From: Siphlonurus alternatus
Taxonomy: Eukaryota; Arthropoda; Insecta; Ephemeroptera; Siphlonuridae
Direction: 5' to 3'
Length of the DNA: 64,000 nucleotides
NCBI GenBank assembly: GCA_949825025.1
Contig: OX463788.1
Span: 24,031,069-24,095,068, forward strand
Position 1 is the stretch's first letter; every line of letters begins with the position of its first letter. The notes beneath the pieces were generated by a model. The model was given only the letters and a program-made list of their open reading frames with translations. It made no database searches and had not been told where the DNA came from. Made by a program: the position numbers and the translations under genes. Below are positions 1 through 10,654 of the stretch, one piece after another.

Positions 1-1319
1 GCGCTTAACCACTCCAACTAGGTTGGGAGTAAAAACACATAATAATAATGATAAGTCTTGGACAGCATTGATATGTTGGTCAGTAGTCAAGTAGTTTTAC
101 CCTGGAGTTTTCGAAACACTCATGGAATAAATCATGGAATTTAATTGACCTGGTGTGCTATACACCTTGTCATTATATAATTACAGTATATGTGTTATTA
201 AGGCACTTGATTCCAATTTTTAAGATCTTGAATTCAGCAATTTTTCCCCTGGGAATTTTCGGGGTTATATAAAGATTTTAATTTTTTTGTTTGATGCCAA
301 TATTTTTTATATTCATTGGTGTCTATAATCGTGCCAATTAAATGAGAAGAAAATCCGAATACTTCCTTTTCCAAGTTGTTAGACCTGACACGAAGGGCAC
401 CATGCTAGATTATATATTATGTATTATGGACTTTTCATATGCAGTTTCCTGAACAGAGCAAAATATACACTCTTATGTTCTTTGGGGTTTAACTACAGTC
501 TTTCAAGCCTTAAGCCGGAATTACACGATACAATTTTTGGATACAATTTTTCCTTACAAGAAAATTTCATCTCCATACAAACATATGGAGTTCAAGTTTT
601 CTTGGAAGAAAAAATTGTATTCAAATAGTTAGAAAAATTGTATCCTGCAGTACCAGCTTTAGTTTACCCATAAAAAATAGTTTATGGATGACCTGTCAAT
701 CATCTACGTAAGCTGATAAAACTGGCAGCCAAAATGAAAAATTATTTATAGAGTTAGTGGATAGAAATATGTCCATAACTAAAATATGTCCATATTTTTT
801 AAAAAATTTCACGTAAGTTTGGACAAAAAAATATTTGTAAAGAAGTTTCAATAATTTAGCAATTATAATGCAACAAGCATCAAGTTGTTTTCAATTTATT
901 TTCAGCTACTGTATTTTTTGTATATTATTGGCAACATGGGTCGGAAGAATACAGATCACGGGAATCTACATTATGTTACTACGCCGGAGATGATTGACAG
1001 GGGTAAACTAAGATTTGAAAGACTATAATTTTCAGTAAATTATAATCAATTTAAATTGTGTTTTGAGAGAAAGCAAGGAAAGTTAGTATCTAATTTCCAT
1101 GTAATACGCATTGGCACACACTAGTTGAAAATGACACTTTTAAAAACTAGAAAACTACACATACATTATTATTTTTTTTTTAAGGGGGCTATATCACGCC
1201 ATTAAAGGTGGTGTGGTGACAAATAGTTGGGGGAGTTGTTAAGACCTGGTGCTGTTTTTATCTCCCCTAATTTTTGGAAATGGCGTGTCTATAATTCTTG
1301 GAGCTACACATCGTCGAAG
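1..1319. other. AT-rich flank without a recognised gene
   Basis: No convincing gene is visible. One short stretch at 936-1002 (+) looks like a small first coding exon: ATG in the context CAACATGG, 22 open codons, then a GTAAAC donor at 1003, with a TTTTCAG acceptor-like site just upstream. Joined to the acceptor at 4099 it would hit a stop before the PARP start codon, so it is not an obvious 5' exon of that gene. The rest is AT-rich with no repeat or RNA gene I can name. Confidence 0.4.
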
Positions 1320-1440
1320 TAGCGGAAAAATATCCTAACTCCATTGGTTAACTGGATAAAAAATATCCTAACTCCATCTTGCTTACCAATAGAGTTAGGA
1401 TATTTTATTTTACCAGTAGAGTTAGGATATTTTTCCGCTG
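1320..1440. repeat. Imperfect inverted repeat (hairpin), ~120 bp
   Basis: The arms 1321-1380 and 1381-1440 are reverse complements of each other apart from small differences. Each arm carries AGCGGAAAAATATCC near its outer end and two copies of the word TATCCTAACTC. It looks like a short foldback element or MITE. I see no clear target-site duplication. Confidence 0.6.
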
Positions 1441-1807
1441 CCTCGTTGATATGTACTTCTTTCTAAATTAATTACAGTTTGAAACTTTTAGCTACAGAGA
1501 AAGGTGGCAACATTTCCATGAGCCAATGTTTCTAGAGTAGCCTGTCAACCTGATCGTCTCTCTTATCTTTCAAGGACACAACAGGTTGCACTGCTGCTGA
1601 TGTGATATGTACCGAATGGGGTTTAAAAATTGTCTTGTTGTTTACATTGTATCGGCAACAATGTATATCGTAATTGTGAAATGAGGGTCAATAGATGCTA
1701 CTTCTCTTATCACTCATACCTTGATGCCAAACGTCTTTTATGACGTCTTCCATAAGGCCTGTGTATAGACGCTTTTTAAACCCCCTTCGGTACTTCCAAG
1801 CCTAATA

Positions 1808-3984
1808 TAATATATCGATGTTTTCCCTGCTTTTTTACCGATCTGCATTTGTTTTATTTAACTTTTTTACCTATCTGTTTTTTATTTATCAAACTTTTTT
1901 ACCTATCTGTTTTTATTTTGTCACACTTTTTTACCTATCTGTTTTTGTTTCTTCAAACTTTTTTACCTATCTGTGAAAAAGTGAATTGTTCAGGAGAAGG
2001 TTTAAACTGTTTATTTCTTTATTGTTGTGATTATTTAAAAAAACACTTAGCTTTTTTTAAAGGTAATATTATTACTCGTTGTAACGATTTTTTTTTTTTC
2101 AAATTCCGTAAATTTCTCGCGTAAAAAAATATAATCGGGATTCAAAATTCTGCTCAACAAGTTTTATTACTTATTATTACGCGTGTAGATATTAATGAAG
2201 TTTACCATACATAATATATAATTATGGTAATTAAGGAACATTAATAAAACAGTAATTGATGATGCATCAATCGGCATATATAGTTATTGTGAATACGAAA
2301 AAAGTAATGCTAATTAATTATTATCCTCGGCATTTTTGGTAAAGAATAAAATTGTAACATAAAAGTATTAAATTTATTTTTGTAATATTTATAAAAGGCC
2401 ATGGGAATAGGGAATTTGACTAAATAAAAAATATAATTATACTTTTTACATTCTAAGCAATCATTTAGGATTAAAAATATATGTATCGATTGTAATTAAG
2501 ATACTATGCAAACCTTTAATTTCAAAGTCACTACAGTATTTTAAAGTTTAACATAATTGAAATTTGTTTTTTTTTTGCATATTTTATAGCCTACAGATAA
2601 ATAAAACTCATCAAATTAATAATTATTAATTTATATTAATATCAAGCATAATAATATATCAAATTAATAATAAGTATAAATATTATTATATGTTTTGTAA
2701 CAATTTTTGTATAATATATACAGTAATATAATATAAATGAAACGAAAATTAAATGAAATATTCTTCATGTAGCTTTCGCTGTTCAGTACAAAATATGCTT
2801 AATTTATATATATTCTGTGAGACCATAAAATCTTCTGATGTCCAGTTTCTAATTGTTTTAGCAGACAGGCAGAGTGTATTAGTATACATCATTTCACAAA
2901 CTTTAAATTACCACTCTCAGTCCTAAGGAAATACTGCCGTTGTACTTGTTTACGTAGCTTTACAGGGCTACTCAATGTTCTACGTTTTGGTGCAGCTGTA
3001 ACGACAGAGTCTCGAACAAACACTTTTTTTTTGCATATTTGTCAAGTGAATAAAAATAATTATGAATTTTTTCTCTATCCTTTTCACTCACATTAGCACA
3101 GAATTTTAATAACTTTTGGGTGTCCTTCTTTTCACTGTTTTTACACTCAGCTTTCATCACCACTGCAGGCTTGTTGTCAGGTGAAACAATACCAAGTTGT
3201 GTCTTCGTTCCAACATATGGTTTCCCCTGCTGGCGAAGATTTTGGTTTGTGAATTTTTCAAATGAAAGACGTCTAATATTACTTTTAATTTTTGTTAATT
3301 TCTTTTTCATTCTCTGTTAACGTTTTAGAATTGTTTACTTTACGATTAATATTTTGCTCTACATCTGCAAAGTCTAATAAGGTAACAAAGGAATTTCAAG
3401 TATCAGTACATTGTTCTTCAATCGTCAAAACTGACTCGGCTTGTTCAGAGCTCCGACCACTAGTGCTTGGTCCAATCTCCATACTGAGAAGCTGTAAAAA
3501 CAACAAATTGTTACTATAATATATTGCGATCATTATTATTACGTAATTCACTCTAATGAATGTAAATATTACTTAGTTAATAATAGAATATAAAATTCTT
3601 ACCTATTTCAATCCTTATTTGCATGTAGACTCAGAAGAAAAGCATAAATAAACGTCGCACGAGGTTTTTGTTTTGGTCTGTCAGCTGATTGTTCCGGATT
3701 GTTCTTATTTAATTTAAATTATAAAAAAGCCGCGAAACACTCTGAAATTTTAACAGCTTACGTACGGTGGTGCACTCTATATTTTTCCGCGATAAAATTT
3801 TTTTTTTCAAATTGACAGATAGGTAAAAAAGTTTGAAGAAACAAAAACAGATAGGTAAAAAAGTGTGACAAAATAAAAACAGATAGGTAAAAAAGTTTGA
3901 TAAATAAAAAACAGATAGGTAAAAAAGTAAAATAAAACAAATGCAGATCGGTAAAAAAGCAGGGAGAACATCGATATATATTAT
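1808..3984. mobile_element. DNA element with ~165-bp inverted ends built of tandem ACCTATCTGTTTTT units
   Basis: The left end (1812-1974) and right end (3815-3980) are near-perfect reverse complements. Each begins with a CGATGTTTTCCCTGC-like tip and then carries four to five units of about 30 bp containing ACCTATCTGTTTTT or its complement. Between them lie ~1.8 kb of AT-rich DNA and a decayed minus-strand gene (2749-3310). This is the architecture of a cut-and-paste DNA transposon whose ends hold reiterated, possibly transposase-binding, sites. The outermost bases are TA-rich on both sides, so the target duplication cannot be fixed. The superfamily is not assigned. Confidence 0.75.
2749..3310 (-). 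pseudogene. Decayed protein gene inside the 1808-3984 element
   Basis: An ATG frame runs from 3310 to 2972 (112 residues: Lys-rich start, then a segment around CANVSEKDREKIHNYFYSL). Past its stop, other frames continue the same kind of sequence: a Lys/Arg-rich stretch ending near YFLRTESGNLKF, then VCEMMYTNTLCLSAKTIRNW and on to a stop at 2749. The order (Cys plus a helix like EKDREKIHNYFYSL, basic linker, VCxxMxxxTLxxSxKxI) resembles a class of uncharacterised animal proteins that I associate from memory with transposable elements; I cannot name the family. At least two frameshifts separate the pieces unless an intron is involved, so I treat it as broken. Its position inside inverted ends suggests it belonged to the element. 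Confidence 0.5.
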
Positions 3985-4079
3985 AATATGTTGAAAATTT
4001 AGATGTTTACACCCCTGTTTGTACCAACTAACCTCTTAAATGTTGATTGTGCTAAAATGAATTCAATTAAACTTTTGTC

Positions 4080-4099
4080 TTTTTCTGTTTCATTTGCAG
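4080..4099 (+). promoter_or_regulatory. Candidate 3' splice site upstream of the PARP start codon
   Basis: A pyrimidine-rich run (TTTTCTGTTTCATTTGCAG) ends in AG at 4099, 14 nt before the ATG at 4114. This implies that the 5' UTR of the PARP gene is spliced and that its promoter lies further left, possibly beyond the transposon at 1808-3984. Confidence 0.5.
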
Positions 4100-4113
4100 A
4101 TAAGTGGTGAACC

Positions 4114-7100
4114 ATGGACCGCCTCAAGCGAAATCGGATCTTCTATTCTAAAGATCTCAAGATGAATATTCAAGAGTCAGGTTCTTTTATGAATACCCCA
4201 AATTGGTTAAGAAAATTCAACAGCGAATTTTCCTCAGTGGGAAATTTGCCAGAACAGCCACCGCTGTCCACAGAGGAGCTAACATACCCTCCTCCTGATG
4301 AACCCTTACTTCCTATAGGTGATTCTGTTGTGCCCCCTCCACCTCTAGAATTGCCAATGTTTTTCCCCCATCAACCAACAGAAAACTCTATGCAATACCT
4401 TCAACAACCCGAAACTCAGTCTTGGCATATGCCTAGTAACAATGATTTTGTGTGCAATGCTTCCACCAATAATCAACATCACTTTGATCATCAGACACAT
4501 GCACCATGGAACAAAGAATATCGGCCTGAAGATTTCCAGTCAAATTCTTGGTTTAATGATCAACAACCAAATACGTATGGTTTTCAGCAGCTTCCTGGTC
4601 CACCATCACAGTCTCAAAATACTCTAAATTTTCATATGATTTCTGCACAGTCCCAAGAAAATTTGCTTCAAACCAGTACATTGCAACTTTCAAACTGTTA
4701 CGATCAGCCAATGAATGGACAAGAACCCAACCAACATTATGACATGTATGCTTCACAGTATAAGCCATGGAATGAGCAAGATAACAGACAACATTACGTG
4801 TCTATGGAAAATTTGCCAGAACAGCCACCGCTGTCCACAGAGGAGCTAACATACCCTCCTCCTGATGAACCCTTACTTCCTATAGGTGATTCTGTTGTCC
4901 CCCATCAACCAACAGAAAACTCTATGCAATACCTTCAACAACCCGAAACTCAGTCTTGGCATATGCCTAGTAACAATGATTTTGTGTGCAATGCTTCCAC
5001 CAATAATCAACATCACTTTGATCATCAGACACATGCACCATGGAACAAAGAATATCGGCCTGAAGATTTCCAGTCAAATTCTTGGTTTAATGATCAACAA
5101 CCAAATACGTATGGTTTTCAGCAGCTTCCTGGTCCACCATCACAGTCTCAAAATACTCTAAATTTTCATATGATTTCTGCACAGTCCCAAGAAAATTTGC
5201 TTCAAACCAGTACATTGCAACTTTCAAACTGTTACGATCAGCCAATAAATGGACAAGAACCCAACCAACATTATGACATGTATGCTTCACAGTATAAGCC
5301 ATGGAATGAGCAAGATAACAGACAACATTACGTGTCTACACAGTATGAGCAAGATAGCAGACAACATTACAACAAGTCTCCACGCTATTGGTCAAAGTAT
5401 CGGCAAGAAAACAGGCAATATTACAACAATTCTGTACCCTATGGACGAAGGAATCGGCAAGAAAACAGACAACATTACGGTGTGTCTGCACGTAATGGGC
5501 CAAGGAATTGGCAAGAAAACAGACAACATTACAACAAGTCTGCAGACAATGAGCAAAGGAGTTGGCAAGATAACGGACAACATTACAACAAGTCTGCACA
5601 GAATGAGCCATGGAATCAGCAAGAAAACAGACAACATTACAATGAGCCATGGAATCAGCAAGATAACAGACAACAATACAACGTGTCGGCACACAATGTG
5701 CCATGGAATGAGCAAGTAAACAAACAGCATTACAATGTGTCTGCACAGAATGGGTCATGGAATCAGCAAGAAAACAGACAACAATACAACGTGTCTGCAC
5801 AGTATGGGCCAAGAAATTGTCAAGAAAAAAAGCCTAGACAGTTTGGGCCAAGGAATCGGCAAGAAAACAGACCAAATTATAATGGGCCTAGAAAGTTTGG
5901 GCAAAGGAATCAGCAAGAAAACAGACCAAATTATAACGGGCCTAGCCAGTTTAGCCCAAGGAATCAACAAGAAAACAGACCAAATTATAACGGACCTAGA
6001 CAGTTTGGGCCAAGAAATCAGCAAGAAAACAGACCAAATTATAATGGGTCCAGACAGTTTGGGCCAAGGAAGAATTGGCAAGATAACAGGCCACAATATA
6101 AGAATTGGCAAGATAACAGGCCACAATATAAGAATTGGCAAGATAACAGGCCACAATATAAGAATTGGCAAGATAACAGGCCACAATATAAGAATTGGCA
6201 AGATAACAGGCCACAATATAACAGATCTAGACAGTATAGGCCAAGGAATCAGCAAGAAAACAGACCACATTTTAATGTGTCTCAACAGTTTGGGCCAAGG
6301 AATTGGCATGGAAACGGGCGACGTTTTAATGTGTCTCGAAAGTATTGTCCAAGAAATTGGCATGAAACCAGGCGAGATTACAACATATCTAAATACCTTG
6401 AGCAAAGAAATGAGAAGAAAAAGAAACAACATCATGAAAAGAATGCCCAGAATGAGCCAAAGAATAAGCAAGAATCTGTACAAGGCAAATGTCCCCATGC
6501 CACCAGTTCATTGTCTAAGCCAGGAAGTGAATTTCTACTACCTCTGATTAAGAAAAGGTGTTTTGTTGGTAATCAATTCCACGGCAAACTTTCAGAAAAC
6601 CAAAAAGAGAAAAGACCAATCAGGTATTACAAACCAGTCAAATGCACCAAACATCGTGGTAGGTTGAGGAAATATGTTACGCTAATGGGAGGAAAAAAAT
6701 CAAAACTGACTTCTATTCCTGACACTATTGTTATCAATTATCCAAACCCTTATGAAGAAGTAATTTTGAAAAAATTGGGAAAGAAGGGAAATAAAACTTT
6801 GGAGTCTACAGCAGCATCTCAGAGTACGCTGAAAGTACAGGCTACGGTGCTGAAAATGTTACCATCATTAGTTGAAAAAACATCCTTACCTGTTGTTACA
6901 TCTCAGAAAACTCTGGAGGTTCATGGCTCAAAAGTAAAAAATTCTTTTCAACCTGGCACAATAGAAAAGTTACCCAGTATCACATCAAATAAAATGTGCA
7001 AGCTCCAGACAGATTCAAAATCCAAAGTATTGTCACTAACAGATAAAAGTAATACAGTGCCTGGCATCTCGCTTGAAGGCAAAAAGACATCAGTTTCGGA

Positions 7101-8319
7101 AGGCTGTAAACCTTCGGTGGTTTGTAACATTTCCAACAGCAAAATGAAAATACATGGACCAAAACCGAAACAACGACATCGATTTAAAAAAAAAAGCAAA
7201 AGCTTGTATGTTTCCACTTTGAAGAGAAATATGAAACTGCACAATTCCCAGTCGCGCCAAAATAAATCAATGGGTAAGAATGCTGCTATAGACTTGGTCT
7301 CCTCAATTTTGAATGATATGTCCAGGCCATTTCAAATAGGAAAAACAGCATCTTGTCCTGATGGATTGTCTAAGTTTGAATCTCTTAAAACAGTATCTAC
7401 CAACCCATCCTTGGTAGTGTCTCCTGAAAATATGTTACCTCACACCAAACCTACTGATGCTTCTACAGATGAGCAAACGCTTTCCCCAGAAAATTATTCC
7501 ATACCATTTGAACCCTTTGATGAAAGTGACAGAGACGAGATGAGACACATCTTGAACTTCAACAAATCTATCCCACTTAATACAGACAATTTCATGACTT
7601 CTGCAGAGTTTGAGAAAGATCAGAGAAAAAAAAAGGAAAAATCCAAGGCGTTTACCATTCGTAAGCCAGCAAAACAAATTCCTAAGAAATCAATCTTACA
7701 AGTGTCAGCTACTCCCAACATTGGTTTGGATACGCTAAAACAATATATTCCCATAACATGGCGTGACAGTTCCAAAGACAGAAATACTTCTTTTATGAAG
7801 GGATTCATAACTAAAAATGTACCATGTTTATCTGAAGAATATGCTTATGTTCGAAATAAGTTTAACGCTTCATGTGATAGCACTGTTATTGCAGTAGATA
7901 AAATTGAAAGTCCATTTTTGTGGATGAGATACCAATTGAGAAAAGAAGAGTATCTTACGAAACGTCTTTGTATGAAAGAGTTTCATCTATTCCATGGAAC
8001 AAGTCTGGCAAATTTGGCATCTATTTTTAAACACAATCTTAACTGGAAACTACACGGCAAAAATGTTGGTCAAAAGTTTGGAAGAGGTGTATCCTTTTCA
8101 CAACGGGCCTCATATTCTTTCCACTACTCTGACAAATTTAAACCTGGATTCCACGCAATGTTGCTTGTGCGAGTGCTAGCCAACAAGCTGTGTGTAGGAA
8201 GTGATCAATCTGTATTGCCAAACCCAGGATGTGACAGTACTATGAGTGAGAATGGCAAGGTCTGGGTAAAATACGTTGAAGATGAATTTTACCCTGAATA
8301 TGTTATTTACTTCCGCTAA
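4114..8319 (+). CDS. PARP-domain protein with long Q/N-rich repeat region (1401 aa)
   Basis: A single open frame starts at ATG 4114 (ACCATGG, good animal context) and ends at TAA 8317. Residues ~40-410 hold a tandem duplication, ~410-760 are Gln/Asn/Arg-rich repeats (NQQENRPNYNGPRQFGPR type, five copies of KNWQDNRPQY), and ~760-1190 are Lys/Ser-rich and probably disordered. Residues ~1200-1401 form a complete PARP catalytic domain: LFHGTS with His1294, an FGRGVSFSQRASYSFHYS loop, MLLVRVL, and the end VWVKYVEDEFYPEYVIYF. It is closest in pattern to the mono-ADP-ribosyltransferases PARP7/11/12. By alignment the catalytic triad reads His1294, Ser1327, Val1383; the usual NAD-binding Tyr is replaced by Ser, so activity is doubtful. 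I see no CCCH finger or WWE domain. Host gene rather than transposon gene is my inference. Confidence 0.9.
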   Translation: MDRLKRNRIFYSKDLKMNIQESGSFMNTPNWLRKFNSEFSSVGNLPEQPPLSTEELTYPPPDEPLLPIGDSVVPPPPLELPMFFPHQPTENSMQYLQQPETQSWHMPSNNDFVCNASTNNQHHFDHQTHAPWNKEYRPEDFQSNSWFNDQQPNTYGFQQLPGPPSQSQNTLNFHMISAQSQENLLQTSTLQLSNCYDQPMNGQEPNQHYDMYASQYKPWNEQDNRQHYVSMENLPEQPPLSTEELTYPPPDEPLLPIGDSVVPHQPTENSMQYLQQPETQSWHMPSNNDFVCNASTNNQHHFDHQTHAPWNKEYRPEDFQSNSWFNDQQPNTYGFQQLPGPPSQSQNTLNFHMISAQSQENLLQTSTLQLSNCYDQPINGQEPNQHYDMYASQYKPWNEQDNRQHYVSTQYEQDSRQHYNKSPRYWSKYRQENRQYYNNSVPYGRRNRQENRQHYGVSARNGPRNWQENRQHYNKSADNEQRSWQDNGQHYNKSAQNEPWNQQENRQHYNEPWNQQDNRQQYNVSAHNVPWNEQVNKQHYNVSAQNGSWNQQENRQQYNVSAQYGPRNCQEKKPRQFGPRNRQENRPNYNGPRKFGQRNQQENRPNYNGPSQFSPRNQQENRPNYNGPRQFGPRNQQENRPNYNGSRQFGPRKNWQDNRPQYKNWQDNRPQYKNWQDNRPQYKNWQDNRPQYKNWQDNRPQYNRSRQYRPRNQQENRPHFNVSQQFGPRNWHGNGRRFNVSRKYCPRNWHETRRDYNISKYLEQRNEKKKKQHHEKNAQNEPKNKQESVQGKCPHATSSLSKPGSEFLLPLIKKRCFVGNQFHGKLSENQKEKRPIRYYKPVKCTKHRGRLRKYVTLMGGKKSKLTSIPDTIVINYPNPYEEVILKKLGKKGNKTLESTAASQSTLKVQATVLKMLPSLVEKTSLPVVTSQKTLEVHGSKVKNSFQPGTIEKLPSITSNKMCKLQTDSKSKVLSLTDKSNTVPGISLEGKKTSVSEGCKPSVVCNISNSKMKIHGPKPKQRHRFKKKSKSLYVSTLKRNMKLHNSQSRQNKSMGKNAAIDLVSSILNDMSRPFQIGKTASCPDGLSKFESLKTVSTNPSLVVSPENMLPHTKPTDASTDEQTLSPENYSIPFEPFDESDRDEMRHILNFNKSIPLNTDNFMTSAEFEKDQRKKKEKSKAFTIRKPAKQIPKKSILQVSATPNIGLDTLKQYIPITWRDSSKDRNTSFMKGFITKNVPCLSEEYAYVRNKFNASCDSTVIAVDKIESPFLWMRYQLRKEEYLTKRLCMKEFHLFHGTSLANLASIFKHNLNWKLHGKNVGQKFGRGVSFSQRASYSFHYSDKFKPGFHAMLLVRVLANKLCVGSDQSVLPNPGCDSTMSENGKVWVKYVEDEFYPEYVIYFR
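4242..5335 (+). repeat. Recent tandem duplication of ~180 codons in the PARP gene
   Basis: Copy 1 (about 4242-4805) and copy 2 (about 4809-5335) are nearly identical at base level. The main difference is a 33-nt (11-codon) segment, PPPLELPMFFP, present only in copy 1; the offset between copies falls from 567 to 534 nt there. Another visible difference is ATG versus ATA in (M/I)NGQEPNQ. Such identity, silent sites included, indicates a very young duplication or gene conversion. Confidence 0.9.
6070..6219 (+). repeat. Five perfect 30-bp tandem repeats in coding sequence
   Basis: The unit AGAATTGGCAAGATAACAGG plus CCACAATATA occurs five times in a row without visible change, encoding KNWQDNRPQY each time. 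It lies within a longer field of diverged ~18-20-residue repeats. Being in frame and identical, it is a likely site of length polymorphism. Confidence 0.92.
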
Positions 8320-8654
8320 TTTGCACATGTCCTTCTGATCATTTTGCATTCTTATTTAATTTATGTTGCTTATATTCTATTATTTTATCAGTTTGAAATA
8401 CTTGGCATCAAAGGCTGGTGATCGATTTTGAGATTTTTGCAGTACCGGTAGCAGATTTTACAAGAAGTTTATCTTTTATAATTTAGAATTATTTCATTCA
8501 AACAACTTCCGCATTTTATTTCCTTGCCTTATTTATTAAAATATATACTTTACTTACCCTTCAATTTTGTTTAAATTTTTCCCCCGTGCATTTTTTTTTA
8601 TTTATTTATTTCTTTTTTTTTTTTTCCTGACTAATATTTTTTTATATCTAATAT
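8320..8654 (+). other. 3' UTR of the PARP gene with candidate poly(A) signal
   Basis: No AATAAA is seen close to the stop codon; the variant ATTAAA occurs at 8535-8540 and is the best candidate. The rest is AT-rich with T-runs at 8580-8640. Confidence 0.45.
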
Positions 8655-9150
8655 CTATTAGATTGTTTCGGGAGAATGGAAGTCTAGATGGAGAGATTGA
8701 TAGAAGAATAAGTGCTGGTAAAAGAGGATTGTGGGTAGTATGGCAGGGTTGTGTTGCACTGAGCTGAGCTGTTATCTAATGTGGCTAAGCTAGCTGCATG
8801 TGAATAAGTCTTTCCTAGTACCAACTTTGATGTATAGGTGTGTCAAACAAAGCATAGGAGTAAGTTGAATGCAGTTGGTATGAGTTTTTTAAGGAATATG
8901 TGTGGTAAACCTAGGATAGATAGAATGGATGATGGATAAGTGTGGAGTGAAAGAAAGCATATATAAGTATGAACGTAGCATGCTACGTTGTTTGAACATG
9001 TTGAGAGAATTGATGACGAATGAATTGCAAAACAGGTGTTTAAAGGTAGTGTACAAGGAATGAAAGGATTAAGTAGACCAATAAAGGTTTGGTGTTGGAT
9101 GTGATGGCAGAATGCTTGAAGAGCGGGGGTGTTAAAAGTACTTTTTGCAA
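8655..9150 (+). pseudogene. Decayed C-terminal part of an RTE-like non-LTR reverse transcriptase
   Basis: Pieces in shifting frames match the tail of RTE/BovB-type reverse transcriptases in order: NGSLDGEIDRRISAGKR (8675-8725), VPTLMYRCVKQS (~8819-8855), MCGKPRIDRMDD (~8899-8934), CGVKESIYKYERSMLRCLN (~8942-8998) and a final MTNELQNRCLKVVYKE. Stop codons and frameshifts separate the blocks, so it is dead. The catalytic YxDD region is absent: only the 3' end was copied, as is usual for non-LTR insertions. Confidence 0.7.
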
Positions 9151-9548
9151 TAGGGTAGCGCCACGAGATTGTTGGGTTGCCTGTTTACAGGATAACGGCC
9201 TGATGTTTACTTCTTTTCCCTTCCTATACTGAAGAGCAACAGTATTCGTAAAAACAGAAAAAAAATAGGAAATATAGAAAAAAATAATTATAAATTATAG
9301 ACGGCAATAAAATTATTACATTTATATCGTATTCATATCATCTGCTTGTTTATAAAGAATACACCAGTTACATTTTTGTGTCCTTAAACAATTATAAGTG
9401 TCATCAAAGTCAAATTTTATAATTTTTTATTTATTTATTTTCAATGGTTTAAGAGGACTCTTGCTCTTCGGTAGGGCCGGGAGAGGAGGTAACCGTCAGG
9501 CTGTTATCCTGTAAGCAGGCAACCCAACAATCTCGTGACGCTACACCC
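9151..9548. repeat. Inverted repeat at the 3' end of the RTE-like fragment
   Basis: The segment 9151-9243 recurs as its reverse complement at about 9461-9548. The shared core is GAGATTGTTGGGTTGCCTG, followed by TTACAGGATAAC. The ~220-bp spacer is AT-rich. Either the element's 3' UTR is palindromic or a second copy inserted in opposite orientation. Confidence 0.7.
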
Positions 9549-10262
9549 TATAGAGAGTGTAGAAGGCAAAAGAGTATTAGGAGTATTTCTGAAGCAAGTG
9601 GAGTATGTAAGAATCAAATGCTATAGAGGACAATTTTTGGACGGCCGAGGTAATAATGCTGCTGGCTTACCCCGTAATTTATTTTATTTATTGTTATTTT
9701 TATGCATGTATAATATCTATTTTTTCGCTAGCTATAATATGCAATAGTATGCACTATTATTTGCAGCTGAGCTTGATGAAGAAACTATGATTCAAGGGTA
9801 CAAAATAAAATAATAATGATAAAAATAAATCAAAATTTGATGGTCTAGACAGTAACATTTTGTACAATAAAGAGAAAAGAAATAAGATTTAGGAGGAATT
9901 TGTAACAATAAGAAGAATTGTGAATTAAGTAAAATAATACTGGAGTAGAATCTGCTGCCACAATCACTAGCATTTTGACGCAAAGTACTTCAAACTGTGA
10001 TCATAAAAAATGATTAACATACAGTTGCAAAATGCACACAACTAGATTTGCTCAAATTATGAACCAAATTAGATGTAAAATATCATTTTGTCTTTGGCTC
10101 AACCCACTTTGCGCCAAACTAGTTTTGCTCTAATCAAAATATCAAACTGGATAAAGAGTAGTACGAACTACTTTGTCTTCAGCCTATATCGATTTGAGCA
10201 AAACCTGTTTAGCGCATCACGACTTGGAGCCACATGCTTTTAAAATATACACAGCTCAGCTG
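9549..10262. other. AT-rich spacer with possible degenerate foldback pieces
   Basis: No gene is seen. Words such as CCAAACTAGTTTTGCTC near 10112-10128 and GATTTGAGCAAAACC near 10190 recall the modular palindromic family at 16868-18116, but too degraded to assign. Confidence 0.35.
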
Positions 10263-10266
10263 TTAA

Positions 10267-10650
10267 GGGTAAGGTAACACGAACAATCGATTGTTAAATG
10301 TCCCAGTTGATTAACATGTAAACCTTAGCAACCTGATAATAATTCTAAATTTTTTTTGAGAGACAGTTCTTAGCACCCAAAAAATGTGGAAAAAATTTCA
10401 AAACAATCGGACGATCCAATTTTTTTAAATGAATTTATTAAATTTTCAGTATAGGGCTTTCCCATGGAGACCTAAACTAAGAAATTAATTTTAAAAAATT
10501 GGATCGTTCGATTGTTTTGAAATTTTTTTCATATTTTTTGGTGCCAAGAACTGTCTCTCACAAAAAATTCAGAATTATTATGAGGTTGCTAAGATTTACA
10601 TGTTAATCAAATGGGACTACCAACAATCGATTGTTTGTGTTATCTTACCC
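10267..10650. mobile_element. 384-bp palindromic MITE flanked by TTAA
   Basis: The whole element folds on itself. It starts GGGTAAGGTAAC and ends GTTATCTTACCC, with TTAA directly on both sides (10263-10266 and 10651-10654). The arms meet around 10450. TTAA duplications are typical of the piggyBac and Kolobok superfamilies. It has no coding capacity and shares only its tips with the 347-bp elements at 12481 and 61108. Confidence 0.85.
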
Positions 10651-10654
10651 TTAA

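Noticed and set aside
1..30. Minus-strand GGAGTGGTTAAGCGC at the window edge, like a tRNA or SINE A box
   Set aside because: Only the first ~25 bases would be inside the window and no B box can be checked.
936..1002. Short ATG exon before a GTAAAC donor
   Set aside because: Splicing to the acceptor at 4099 gives an early stop, and the peptide is not recognised. Kept only as a note in the flank entry.
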